Origin: Cristatella mucedo
Taxonomy: Eukaryota; Bryozoa; Phylactolaemata; Cristatellidae
Direction: 5' to 3'
Assembly: GCA_009760855.2 (NCBI GenBank)
Contig: WPIO01000098.1
Coordinates: 821,501-885,500 of the forward strand
DNA: 64,000 bases
Positions 1 through 11,310 of the stretch are shown in pieces. Each line of letters starts with the position of its first letter. Position 1 is the first letter of the stretch. The notes beneath the pieces were generated by a model that was not told the origin of the DNA, did not search any database, and was given only the letters and a program-made list of their open reading frames with translations. Made by a program: the position numbers and the translations under genes.

Positions 1-168
1 AGCCACCGGAAAGCAGTACAGTGTTGTAGCCAGGCAACCACGGAGTAGCTTTTTGAGCACTGGCAGCCTCATGATAGAAAGTTGCCCCCTGGGCCTTTAG
101 TTGCCTTTTTGTGTCTTAGGATTAAGAGACACATATTCCACGACGAATGGACGCCATAAAGCAAAAAC

Positions 169-345
169 AAATCCTAGCTGATTAAACAGCCTCTTTTTGT
201 ATAGCGACAGAAGAGCCTTTACGGCTATCACCACTGCTTGCAGTGACGATAAAAGATAGCCCACCGCAGGAATCAAACCCATGACCTCGGTCCCAAGGTC
301 GTGAAAGCAGCCGCCTTTCTTAGTGTGCCATCACGGCTCACCAGC
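169..345 (-). mobile_element. SINE-1 (tRNA-derived SINE)
   Basis: Read on the minus strand, the element opens with a tRNA-like head: an A-box-like GGCACACTAAG segment, then a B box near GGTTTGATTCC. A body with a short inverted repeat follows (CGTCACTGC...GCAGTGGTG type), and it ends in AATCAGCTAGGATTT. About ten copies of the same organisation occur in the window. It is inserted in the R-element remnant. Confidence 0.75.
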
Positions 346-720
346 AGAGGCATCTATTTAGTTGAATGTTTCCAGATGTTCAGCTCCTGAAGAGGTATGT
401 GGGCTTTGTGAAGGCTTGCGGTGAAGTCGTCCTCGGGCCGTGGAGACATCAGTCTATTGGTCGTGGTTAGACAGGTCTGACCGACAACTGTAGGAGAGTT
501 TGAAAGCAGTCAGTATCTGCTAGCCGAGCCAGCGATTCTGCCTCCCACTGTTAGCAGCAGACCTCTGTCATAGTAGTTTATGGTCGGTGGTGGAAGAAGA
601 ATCACCTGGATAAGCTTAGTACGATTTTTGGCTCACAATCATTGGGTGTGTGCCATGCCTATCTTTGGTACTACTTCAGCAGCTCACACAAACCAAGCCA
701 GTTTCGCCAGGAGGGAATGT

Positions 721-1039
721 GCTTAGGACCGGCACGGCTGCACTTCCACTCAAAGTCTCTGAACATTACATGGGTGAGTGAAAGCTGATGTCAGCTGGGT
801 AGCAGGACTGTCATTCTAGATACATGTCAGTGTAATAATTGTACTTTACGGTCACAGCATTGTGTTCTGCAAGGCTAAAGACAAATAGATGCTAAATTGC
901 ATTTATATTCAGCATAAATGCAGTCGAAGCAAAGGTATCAGGATGGAATTGAGCAGTGCTTAGGACCGACACGGCTGCACTTTCACTCCGAGTCTCTGAA
1001 CATTACATAGGTGAGTGACAGCTGATCTCAGCTGGGTAG
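721..1039. repeat. 81-bp direct repeats bracketing a D-repeat fragment
   Basis: An R-element block at 721-801 recurs at 958-1039 with a handful of differences. The 156 bp between them (802-957) are not R-element. They match the D repeat near 34,455-34,595 and 59,235-59,375 (TCTAGATACAT...GCAGTCGAAGC). The arrangement looks like a template-switch or duplication event that carried in a piece of D. Confidence 0.65.
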
Positions 1040-1520
1040 GAGACCGAGACCACAAAGCCAGGTCAGTCACGAGCCGATGTCAGGGAAGGCACAAAACCAG
1101 AGGTAGACAAAGTCACGGAGCGAGAGGTAGAAGGCCGAGCAGTCACCAGTAAGTCACCTCAGGGCGTGTCCCCTGAGGAGTAGAGATAGACGGCGGTGAA
1201 ACCAAAGTCTGACTACAGCTTAAGTAGCCGGATGAGTAGTGGCAAGTAACGAAGTCGAGGATGAAGGAGGCCGTTATGGAGGCAGGTGGCGATGAAAGCT
1301 GGTTGTCAAGGTTCATATGCTAGCTCTTGCAATTGAGGTATAATGCGTGATGGGAGGTCTCTGTTCAGAACCAAAGCCGGGCAGTAGACGAAGAGGCTGA
1401 GTAAGCATGTGACAAGAAGCAAGGAATTGAGAAGGCGTATAAGGGGAGTAGGCATCGCTTGCAATATCAATATATTTCAAACGTGCCATAAATAAACTTG
1501 ATCACTTTCTTGGCACTTGA

Positions 1521-1590
1521 TAAATAAATAAATATATATATGCTCATGTACATATATATATATATATATATAAATATATATATATATTCA
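1521..1590. repeat. TAAA/TA microsatellite
   Basis: Low-complexity TAAA and TA repeats, interrupted by a short unique stretch at about 1541-1551. The plus-strand open frame across 1540-1845 is an artefact of the TA repeats, which encode alternating Tyr and Ile. Confidence 0.9.
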
Positions 1591-1665
1591 TGCTTAACCA
1601 GTGCAGGTTACGTTAAACCCTACTATGCCTATTTTTACTTTAAGCATACTTTCACCTACCACTCC

Positions 1666-1681
1666 AGCTTGCATACTGTGC

Positions 1682-1771
<90 letters not shown>

Positions 1772-1786
1772 CACAGTATGCAAGCT
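1666..1786. repeat. TA-repeat hairpin with 16-nt unique arms
   Basis: The arm at 1666-1681 (AGCTTGCATACTGTGC) is perfectly complementary to 1771-1786. The roughly 89 bp between them are a nearly pure TA dinucleotide run, itself self-complementary. The whole 121 nt can fold into one long hairpin or extrude as a cruciform. Confidence 0.9.
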
Positions 1787-1945
1787 CGAATGGCAAGTGT
1801 GTTTTACACCTTCACACCCTTTTGGTTTTGGATTATAAAATCTAGAAATTTCGATAGGCTGTTTACGCTAAAAAGAGCAATAATGTATCAACAACAGCAC
1901 ACCCAGTAAAATCATGGCGTTGTTGCAGAAAGTCGTAGAAGGCTC
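1787..1945. repeat. D repeat, leftmost part of copy A
   Basis: Colinear with 53,300-53,460. Shared blocks include a TCTAGA-containing stretch, CCCAGTA(A/G)AATCA and GGCTCTT. It is separated from the rest of copy A by the LINE-B insertion at 1946-2705. Confidence 0.6.
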
Positions 1946-2705
1946 TTATGAACTATCCAATATTAGAAGCTGTCTGCAACAGTGGCTTGTAAAAATTTAA
2001 CTAGCTCCTTAGTTCTGTCTCGGCTTGATTATTGTAATTCCCTTTTGGCTGGGCTACCAAAGAAAGCTATTATACCACTGCAGCTGACTATGAATATGGC
2101 TGCAAGGCTCGTCTTCAAGTCCCAGCGGTTTAAGCACGTGTCACCTCTGCTGAAAGAGCTAGGATGGTTGCCGGTTGAGCAAAGGATACAGAGCAAAGTT
2201 CTTACGCTGACCCGCAAGGCCCGCCACGGCTTGGCTCCTTCGTACCTAGCTAAACTGCTGCATCAGTTTCAGCCGGTTCGCGCCCTCAGGTCCTGTGTGG
2301 ACAATAGATTAGCTGTCCCATTCCTCCGCCTAAAGACAGTTGGCGACAGAAGCTTTAGCTCTGCAGGTCCAAGACTGTGGAACTCGCTTCCACAATTCTT
2401 ATGCAATGACATCTACTCTCCAACTGCTAACTATGGCATATCTTTTTCAGCGGTCCTGAACTGCTACTTCCATGCTACTCACTACCTTAACTGCGCTCCT
2501 AACTCTGCTATGATTCCCACTTTCTCTTTGTTGCGTGAGACGAAGTCTGTTGGCTACCGAATGCGTACCGAAAGCCGCTTAGGCTGTGAGTGTGCAATAC
2601 AAAACTCTCCTGCGTAACACCCACATGGTCTTAATGACTTTGTGGAGTTACAGACATAGATACATTACATTAAATTACATTACATCCCATTAAATTACAT
2701 TACAT
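1946..2705 (+). mobile_element. LINE-B, 5'-truncated
   Basis: A 5'-truncated non-LTR element that contains only the C-terminal part of the RT frame and a 3' UTR. It ends in a run of ATTAC/ATTAA pentamers (about 2655-2705). The element interrupts the D repeat: D homology stops at GGCTCTT before it and resumes at ACCACTTCACTG after it. The 3' UTR (GACGAAGTCTGTTGG, then GACTTTGTGGAGTTACAG) recurs in the array near 40,450-40,560, 45,230-45,340 and 50,010-50,130, and at 54,469-54,604. Confidence 0.85.
1982..2617 (+). pseudogene. LINE-B ORF2 C-terminal remnant
   Basis: An open frame of 211 codons holds the region C-terminal to the RT palm in CR1/L2-type elements. It has the family signature SRLDYCNSLLAGLP (residues about 13-26), then AARLVF, then a HVSPLLKELGWLPVEQRI block (about 52-69), and RLWNSLP near residue 130. 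Everything N-terminal is missing, including the catalytic YADD box and the endonuclease. A frameshift just upstream (about 1,990) separates this frame from the LSNIRSCL part. Residues after about 145 are 3'-UTR read-through. It cannot be active. The listed Met is simply the first in the frame and not a real start. Confidence 0.8.
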
Positions 2706-3586
2706 TATAAACACCGACCACCACTTCACTGTGCCAAAAATGTGCACTGCTCAAGCTCCGATTGGCTCGTTGGAGTGAATAGATTCAACTGTGACCTCTC
2801 AATACCTATTGTTCTGGAAACTGATTACCAGCGCCATTTTAGGATCTGGGGACTAGACCAGCAGTCCAAGGTACTGATTTGGCTTTGTGAGCTCTAAGCA
2901 TTTAAAGGTTTCATTAACTTTATTTGAAGGTTGAGTTAACGCTCCTGCCTGTTTCAGATATTTACGAAGTTAAATTGGTTTAGAGAACAGCCAAGACGTT
3001 TCAGCAGGACATTACGAGGTAAGAACGACGGCTACTGCAATGCTTTGACTATGAAGGCAGTTAGGTAATGTAAGAAATAGTTTACCTGCCTTGTTCGTTA
3101 ACGCCTAGCTGCAGCAATTCAATGCTCACTATTGTGATTTCCCCGCGTTTCTCAATCGAAACAGTACATTTAGAAAGAGAGCCAAGTCCCAGCATTTATC
3201 TGAGATGGCTGTGTGAAACGCTACCCGTACTCGTGCGGCTTCGGAACTCCTACAACTGCCAAACTAACGACCCTGTACGTAATGTGCCGGCACGAGAGTT
3301 GTACGCGAAAATGCGCATAGATTCAAGCGTAAACGTTGGTGAGATCACCACAATTGACGCTGAGATGACTTACTCATATGCTCGATTGTGAACTGCTGGC
3401 CATCCTTGTGAGTCGTGAACAATCCATTAGTGTGGAGGGCTATTATCGCTTGGTTTATGGCAGCTGATATTCCGGTATTCTGACTGTGAAGTATATTGTT
3501 GACGTGAATCTAAATATTTCTCGTGGCGTCGGTAGTATTACTGCATAACCCATTCCATTTTCAGCTTGTACGATTACATCGTGCAT
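2706..3586. repeat. D repeat copy A, promoter-like and exon-like section
   Basis: Highly similar to 53,465-54,340 and more distantly to 25,985-26,950. It contains a conserved CCAAT-type block, a short segment bracketed by TTTCAG and GTAAGA (2958-3018), and a second conserved block (about 3180-3410). No protein frame is kept open across all three copies, so I do not call a gene. The open frame at 3122-3391 lies in this block and is shared in part only with copy C. Confidence 0.65.
2750..2845 (+). promoter_or_regulatory. Promoter-like CCAAT/GCGCCATTTT block (copy A)
   Basis: CTCCGATTGGC (an inverted CCAAT box) at 2756-2766 and GCGCCATTTT at 2831-2840 are conserved, at similar spacing, in copies B (26,034 and 26,109) and C (53,511 and 53,586). 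A CCAAT box followed by a GCCATTTT-type site is typical of animal core promoters. Function here is inference from conservation and motif type only. Confidence 0.35.
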
Positions 3587-3942
3587 GCTCCCAAACCCTG
3601 GAACTCGCTCCCAACCTACTTCAGAACATCCCTGACCTGACTACATTTAAACAGAAATTAAAAATACACCTATTTAGGACAGCATTTAATGGGTCCCTGT
3701 GATTCTTCCTTGATGTGCTTATGCGTGCTGACACTGTGCATGCTGCTACTAACCACATTCGTATGCTGACCTAGTGCATGTCACCCCTAACCACGTTATT
3801 CATTTTGTTTGTTTATCAAGCATGATATTACTCACCATTCAGTTTCATTTCCCTTTGCAGCAAAAGTAAAGCGCCTAGAGAGAGAGATTGAGTTCTCTGA
3901 GGGCGCTTTATCAAGTGCATTATTATTATTATTAGTACTATT
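3587..3942 (+). mobile_element. LINE-A 3' fragment
   Basis: Begins inside the last LINE-A codons (CTCCCAAACCCTGGAACTCG, equivalent to the WNSLP motif). It runs through the 3' UTR, with its CATGTCACCCCTAACCA block, to the terminal hairpin (AAAGCGCC ... GGGCGCTTT) and an ATT repeat. Copy C has a LINE-A at exactly the same D position (54,341), while copy B does not. Confidence 0.9.
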
Positions 3943-6229
3943 ACATCAGCTGTGTAGTTATCGCCTTTCAGCCGATACTGAATCTTTGTCCTTTAATGAG
4001 TTGGAATTGATATGCAGTTGTTGCAGTAATATGAGTTGGGCATATCAGGGAAAACGTTTAGGTCTTGCCGGAATAAAAGCGATTAGAAAGTCAGACATGA
4101 GCATCTATTTCTATATGGTCCCCCACTTAGCCTAACAAGTTCAAGGATTAGGTTGCTTCAACTCTGGTCGAGCTTGATCTTGCTAATGTAGATGCTTGGA
4201 AATGTATCCTTGTACCGTGTCTTTTTGGAGAAACAAATATATGGCCCAGCAAAGCCGGTTTTGTTAAGCCAACTCTTGGTCAAATCCACAGTTTGTTTAT
4301 TTGTGTTAGAAGTAGTGCATACAATCCAGTAACTAGATGTTGGCAAACAATTTAGCTGGTTAATCTGTTACCTCTAGAATTCTTCCGTCTAACTTTGTTT
4401 TAAACACCAACAGTCTTTTTCGCATCGATCTAAGCTCTAAACATGAGGCAATAGCAAGCGCCGACCGATGAAAAGACTCGAACTCAGTTTTTTTGTACGC
4501 AATTGCATGCCTCCATCTACAATTACGAATATTTGACTACTGTAGCCAGCACACTGTGAGCTCAAAGATTTAAGCCCCTCAATCCTAGGCTTGTAATAAG
4601 CCATCCAGCCGAACTTTTCAAAGCATGCAATTCAAGACCACCATTTGAATTCAACTTTCATTTTAAAACCACCTAGTTTATTTCATTTGCATACACATCA
4701 CTAATTAAACCATTTGTAGCAGTCAATGCTTGATACTGAAGTTTCCCTGGATGCGCTGGGATTGAGGGTTCCCCGATCGTCCCGGTATCCGAGATTTCTA
4801 ATTAGTAGATCTAGTGGTTGGGTGGTTTTTTGCTTGTGGCTGCACTGCATCGGTTTACCTGGGTATAATAGTTGAACTCAAACCCCGGTCTTTACCAGTG
4901 AGCACTTGGCCATGTTTCTTGCCTTTTAATGATCGACTATGACTTGATGGTTTCCTGCGTTTTAAGTCTTTAACTGTAACTTAAAGGACAGTCATGTCCT
5001 TAGGAGAGCTGAAAAAGCTTTGCATTGCCTAGAAATGCTTTCCTTCCATTAATTTGCATAGTCTCCACGTCACTTTCAGGCCTAGTTATTGCCTTCCAGC
5101 CGATTCGGAGTCCTGAGGTCTTTTATTGAGTTGGATTGGATCTCCAGGTGTAGAAGTAATTTGAGTTGTGCTTCTCAGCGAAAACTTTTAGATCTTGCTG
5201 GAATCAGGGTGATTACTAAGGTAGGCTTGAAATCTATTTCTAATCGTTTTCCTGCTTAGTCTAGCAATTTCTAGATTTAAGTTGTTTCAGCTGTAGTTTT
5301 ACTCGATCTAGCTACAGCGTTTGCTTCGGAATGTATAATTGTACCTTGTCTTTCTGGAGAAACGAGTATACGGCCTGCTAGGCCGGTTTTGCTTTCGCAA
5401 GCTTTTGTACACCCTTATGGTTGATTTATACATGTTGGAAGACGGGCATAAAATTCATTTATTAGATGTTAATACAATATTTAGTTGTTAAATCTATTCT
5501 CTCTTGGATTATTGGGGCTAGCTCTGTCTTTAAAATCAACAGTAATGTTTGTATTGATCGAACCTCTAAACACGACCCACAACCAAGTACTGAGCAATGA
5601 AAAGACTTGCAAGTAGCTGTTTGCACACAATTACATGCGTTCATCTACAGTTATGAATAGTTGACTACTGTAGCAAGCACACTGTGAGCTAAGGGATTTG
5701 AGCTTCTTGATCCTAGTCTTGTAAAAAACCACCCTGCCTGAAATTTTCTGATCGTGCTATTCCCGAGCACCATTTTAATAATACGTTCATTTAAAAACCA
5801 CCTAGTTCATTTCGTTCGCATACATGACTCCAGTCAAACCATTAATAGCGGTGGATTCTGTGATTCTTGATTTTGTGGCTTCCTGGATATGTTGGTACTG
5901 AGAGTTACCTGGTCGTACTGGTATCCAGAATTTTTAACTTGTAGATCCAGTAGCTTGGGTGGTGTTTTGTTTGCAGTTACTACATTGGTTGGCCTGAGTT
6001 TGAACAGTTGGCTTAAACCAAATTCTTAACCAGCGTCTTATCCTACCAAGATGGGTCATATTTCTTGACTTTCCATGATCGACTAAAGCTCGAAGCTTGT
6101 CCGTGTTGCAAATCCTTAACTGTAACTTTCAAGGCAGCAATGGCCTGAGGCGAGCTGAGGAGATTCTGCATTGCATAGAGATGCATGCCTTCAATGAAGT
6201 TGGCAGAGTCTCTATGTCACGTGCAGGCA
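3943..6229. repeat. D repeat copy A with internal 1.13-kb tandem duplication
   Basis: Two adjacent homologous units, about 3943-5080 and 5081-6229. Landmarks repeat at an offset of roughly 1127-1150 bp: the TTTCAGCCGATAC / CTTCCAGCCGATTC block, the AATGTAT...TTGTACC block, and the GGTATCC block. Copies B (from about 27,000) and C (54,840-55,975) have one unit each, so the duplication is private to copy A. The units have diverged widely. Short open frames exist (such as 3809-4135) but stop codons differ between copies, so none is supported as coding. Confidence 0.7.
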
Positions 6230-9200
6230 CCGATTGGTAGGATGCCCCTCTAGCTTGTCACAGTGGTAAAGGTAATCACCCAGATCGAAGTCTGGCCGAG
6301 GTAGCAGGGTCAAACCATGTGGAGAAGTCGAAGGTTGTGAGTGAAATTTTGTTGTCTTATAGCCTATCAAATGAATAACGTTTTTTTTATCAAATATGCA
6401 GTAATTGTTTAACAGTTATTGCAGGTTTAACTCATATGCTATCATCCAAAGTACCTTCGAAATGTTGTTTCAACATTTGTCCTGAGATTTAGGTAGAGCT
6501 TTGGAAAGTACATGAAAGAGCGAACCTAAAGGTTATTTAAGCGATGCACACGTAGGCTGTACTGGATATTTTTTTCAATTATAAGTAAACAATATTTGTG
6601 CAGTGCCATGAAAACGATCTGGTCTAGTTGCGTAGTACATGCTGTACACAGAGAGTTGGTATATTCGGCTAGTGGTAACCCAAGCAATTAGTTGGTTTCT
6701 CAAAGAATGAAAAGAAAAATGCACACGACCCAAACCAATTGATCAGAATGAGTGCATTTAAAATTGTATTAACATTTCTTCCAGCATTGTAAAGTAGTGA
6801 AATCATTTAATAGTGACTTGTAGACTTTTTAGAGTGTAACAAATAAAGGTATGGTCACCAAAACATTTGAGGCTGGAGTGGGCTGCTGATAGACGACAGA
6901 TAAGCACGGGGCACTATACTTTACCTTACCGGAATATTTTTTATTTGTGTGAGGAAGAAGTTTAAATAAATGACCTAACGGAAAGAAGGAATCCTTTCAA
7001 AGCAGTTGAACCGGGTCAGGCGTAGGTATGTGGGAAGAAACTTCTTCCTGTAATCGAGAAGTTCTCTACGTTAAACCATCTCAGCAGAGCTTGGCAAACC
7101 GGAAAAGCTTGAGTACTTAGCTGCACATGGGAAAAAATATAATGGTACAAGTGCATGCATGTGTTCGTTTTTAATGTTAATTTATAAGCGGGTCAACGTG
7201 TGTGTTGTTTTAGGCAGCTGAAAGTAGGGCTTGAGTTTATAGCTGTTGTGGCCTCTAGTGATTTTAGCAGTTCCCAAATTAAAGGAGGCTAGTCACGTTT
7301 ATTTGGCGTTCAATAGCCTCTGTCCTAGCTGAAGCTTGTCCGAGTAGATCTCCAAATGACTTAATTTCTTAAATAAGAAGCCCAAGGCCTAAAAACAAGT
7401 TTAGAGGGTGGATTCATTTTTTCATCTGTTTGCGACCTATTGTTAGTTCCTGGTTGAGACTAGAAAAGTCGGGACCGAACAACCACCAATGCTCAGTCGA
7501 CATACATTGACCAAGTGCTTGATCTAGCAGAGAGGCTTACCTTTTGCTTAATTGCTGATTCTATTGGTGTCAGCCTAATTATAACGGCAGGCTAGCTGTA
7601 GAAAGTATAGCTCTGTTTAGATGTACATATCCATCGATACAGCTCATCTAATAGCATATGTGCCAAAATATGTACATGTATGCGTTTAGGTGAGCTACAG
7701 CGATGCATGCTAGCTACAGGTTAAACTTACTAGAACAAGGATCACAATTGAAGTTGAAGTTTCCGGAGTGGTGCGATGCTCAAAAAAGATCGGAAAGTGG
7801 CCTCGTGTGACCGTTGGTATCACATTTAGGGTAGGATTGTTTATTCGCTAAAATATTCACGAAGGTAACATTACCGAATGAATACCTTAAGCTGAACCAA
7901 GTGGCACAATCTTAATATGCTAACATTAGCTTTAGTAACAGATTGAATATTGACATTTGGCATGATTAGTTGCATTTAAGGTGTACAGCTTGGTGCTCAA
8001 AGAATGCACGTTCCCGAGGGTCATGAGGCCAATAACCTATACTGTTTCTTTATCTTGCTTACTAGTACACCTAGCCGAGAAAATAAGGCTGGGCCACGAG
8101 CAGGCTTACGTTTGTCAGATTTACAAGCTTCTATGATCTACACTTGGCATTAATAGATCATCTAAGAGAAGCCAACCTAGCAAAGGCGATTTAGTGACAT
8201 AACTCAAAGCTACAATATATTTTTCTTGCTGATCCTAAATTGTATTAGATAACGCCAATGTGACTGACTAAGACTCATTTGAGCGAGTAGGGGCTTTTCA
8301 AGTGGTTAAGGGTAAATGTCTCTACTAGCAAAAAATTAACGTCAGCTGCCGATTCACACAGAGTTAAAAAGCCTGTGCATGTTGCCTGTTGCACGTTATT
8401 TGATATTTAAGTACAAAGTCATAAGCTTTCGTGTTCTATCATTCAATCAATTGACGTTTAGTGCTTGCTTTTTTGGTGGATGAACATGCCGCATGTTAAT
8501 CTTGTGCACTGGCCACGACTAAATCCACCACTTTTGCATTTCCGACCCCTATCATGGTTGTTGATTACATGATAGAAATCGGTCATGCCGTATTGGCAGA
8601 TCTCTTGTAACGGCTCTTGTACTGAGTCTAGAATCAATTCCAAATTAAATGGGTAAGTTTATCTTGATTGCTGTTATTAGGAGAAATATTATTGAGCAGG
8701 CTCTGCATGTCTATCAAGTGCTGTTATATTTACTGTATTAAAGTGCAGGTTATGGCTGCTTCCTGCTTCTTGACCGTGGTTTCCATGTGTCTGACATGCC
8801 CTGCCAAGTGGAACTGGCAAAGCTTAGGGCTTTATGGTTAGGCCAGTTTGGACATGCGAGCGGTTTGGTAAAGCTTTTGAAAATAAATGTGCTGCTGGAG
8901 CTCTATTGTTGTTCGTCATGCTTTATCTTGTCCTGACTGAAGGCAGAAGTACTGTAGCCACATTTTGTATTGCTGTTAGCCACCAGTCTGCTTTAGGGAA
9001 TCAGGTAGGGCCAAAGACTGCATACTTTACCGATCCGTCTGTGAATGTCAGGTGCTAATTCATGAGTGATTTGTATATCTGATGTTGGGGTTTCTTTGGA
9101 AATTTATCCGTTTTAGCCGACCTTCACGCTTCAGTGTGTATATAGTTAAGGAGCTTTTAAGCCAAGGAGTACGCGCCTAAAGATTTGTTCAGGATAAAGT

Positions 9201-10640
9201 ACTAAGATAAGTCAGAGAATTTGAGTCAAGTTAATTAAGGACGTTTGTAATTCTAGGTGTATGAACGTTTAATCAAATTGCTTCAAGGTCATACCATTGT
9301 AAGCTGCAATGCTGCAGAAGAATAGACGTGGGCATTTTTTTATATTCAGAACGACTGCAGTCGAAGCAATGGTCTTAGGATACTCAGTAATATTTTAAGG
9401 TATCACCATGTTGCACCGGTTTTTGTAAAGGGTATCATCCATGGAATGAACGTAATTTATGTTGTCAACGTCGTTCAAACATGATCGATTCTTTTTATAG
9501 TGTGTAAGTTAAACTGTTTCAGGTGAGCAATTGTTGATCTTTTCAGTATTTAGAAGGGCGCCTTGTTATTATATTGCAATCAGAAAATTATCAGCGATTA
9601 GGCATGCCTCCAGGTAGACGTGCAACCTGTCTGCCACAAAAAGGTGGTAAGTAGTTGAGACGAGCTCGTGCTACAGATTCGAATCATGCAATTCCATCCA
9701 GAGCCTGGCGTTTGTGACGTTTTGTATGCTGCTATTAGCAATTTCAGGAGTTATTGAAAGTCGGTAATATTGAAACTATTGTCAGTTTTTGTAATGTTAT
9801 GACTCGGGCCAGACATTGTCTTGGCTTCGGATCAGTGACAGTTTTAAATAAACATTAAAGTTTTAAACAGTTCCAGGCGAGTGATATATCTCATTGACTA
9901 ACAGTTGCTTGGAAGGGCTGCATTTTAGTTGTGCCAATCCAAGAGCTTTGAACAAAGCCGTAATTTTATGAAAGGGATTAGAGGAAATTGATTACTTAAA
10001 ATGCAAAGAAGTGCATACTAGTACGTTCTCCGTAAATGCTGCCCTTCTCAACAAGGCGAGCATTAGATATGGTGCTGATTAAGCTTTAAGTTATTCATTT
10101 GCAGACTTGCATTTTATATATGAGGTAGACTTGTTGTTGCTTGATTTGTCTTCATTAAAAGCAGAAATAAATACTATTATTTAAATGCAAGTTTACAATT
10201 TTTTTGAAAAAAAACAAAGTTTCAGTGATCTTAAAATTTCGGCAAATAATTGAAAGCTTTATTTTTTTATCTATCCTTGTCGGGGATTTCGTTTTCTGGC
10301 GTTGCCTATCTGTGGTAAAGTAGGTAGTCAGTCCCACAATTACTCATTAAGCAGGCCATATTTATTTATATTTAGGTGCCTTTGTTATCTACAGATTAGA
10401 ATATCATTGCGGGACCGACTAGGCAGCTTAGATCAGCAATAAGTGGCGTTATGAGAATCTGTCGATGCAGAGTTAAACAGTATTCCTTGAGAAATTTCTT
10501 GCTAAGTTTTCTTAATCGTCATTGTTTAACTTACAAGTCACATTGTAAGATAAAGCGAAACGAGATCGTTTTATCGTCAAACGTTCAGAATGGAGGAAGA
10601 GCATTAGCAGCTCTTGCAGAAGAGCATTCACAATTATACA
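6230..10640. repeat. D repeat, alpha segment
   Basis: Non-coding repeat that is colinear with 11,311-15,805, 16,476-21,125 and 55,975-60,904, and more distantly with 28,200-35,830. Good landmarks are CTATTGGTGTCAGCCTA (7561), GCAGCTCATCTAATGGCATA-like (about 7640), CACTGGCCACGACTAAATCC (8508) and the GACTGACTAGGCAG-type block (10,413). The last 350 bp (from about 10,295) are nearly identical to 15,460 onward, whereas the rest is clearly more diverged. No open frame is preserved between copies. Confidence 0.75.
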
Positions 10641-11310
10641 CTACAATACCATATACATTTACAGTAATTTAGCTGGAGGAGCCATGCCTTGCCTGCGGCT
10701 ATCGGCGAATAGTGGCTTAGAATCATGCACCCAACTACTGCCGATGTGGAAATAGCTGCTGCAACTAAGAGCTTAAGAGACGCTGTCTGAACCTTGTGCA
10801 AAAATGCGATGTCATTAAAGCAGACGTCATCATCTGGTTTCCAGCTTCCCAGGGCACCAAATGTAAAGGGCCACAGCTCTTCTGACCTGCAGCCAGTGCC
10901 TATGAAATACCTAGTTATGGACTCTTACTTATCAAGCTTCTAGCGGGCTGCCAACCCCTTGGCTTTATTTTCCCCATTAAATTGCACGGCTGACTCGATA
11001 TTGAAGGTGTTGGCAGCTCAGTCGATGACCACGACAGGCATGAAATCTGGATCGCTCGAAGCACGGAGGTGCAATATCCTGAGATTTAGGACAGTGATGT
11101 AGCTTAAAGAGTTCCAAGTAGACGACCAGGGACCGGTGTGACAGAATCCGTTATAGCTTGCAGCATCTGCCGGCAGTGACTAAGAGCATGGCACACGGTG
11201 TCAGCCTCGGTTCTGCAAAGCACACATGTACAGTACATGGCTGTCCCAGTGTATGAGTGGCACCTTGAGGCGCCCACCTTCAGCAAGCCGGTAGAACAAA
11301 CGGAAGTTCA
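10640..11310 (-). pseudogene. R-element C-terminus (zinc knuckle + RLE), alpha copy
   Basis: On the minus strand, frames carry a CCHC knuckle (CVLCRTEADTVCHALSHC, about 11,171-11,235). An endonuclease block follows (DPDFMPVVVID ... NIESAVQFNG, about 10,985-11,060), then GTGCRSEELWPFTFGALGSW and PDDDVCF (about 10,820-10,905). The order knuckle, then PD...(D/E)..., then GALGSW-type motif is what R2-type RLE retrotransposons have at their C-terminus. In-frame stops and a missing RT make it inactive. The copy is cut just beyond the knuckle at about 11,310, where D sequence resumes. Confidence 0.7.

Larger units (their letters stand above)
1..1480 (-). mobile_element. R-element remnant, N-terminal-side part
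   Basis: This stretch is colinear with 39,180-40,910 of the tandem array and with 63,000-63,800. Shared landmarks are a block around 130 (CCCATATTCCAC-like), the block at 352-430 (GTTGAATGTTTCCAG), the block at 721-801 and the terminal block near 1420-1470. The coding strand of the family is minus, and the RT, zinc-knuckle and endonuclease parts would lie further left, outside the window. No frame stays open for a useful length, so this is a decayed copy. The right end coincides with the right end of the array copy near 50,480, which suggests a true family boundary or a shared breakpoint. Confidence 0.7.

Noticed and set aside
1540-1845. Open frame of 101 codons with Tyr-Ile repeats
   Set aside because: It is translation of the TA microsatellite and hairpin.
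10451-10672. Similar open frames at 10,451-10,672 and 15,651-15,836 that might be a conserved small protein
   Set aside because: They lie in the block where alpha and beta are almost identical at DNA level, so frame conservation is not evidence. The homologous sequence in copy C (about 60,690-60,900) is not open in this frame.
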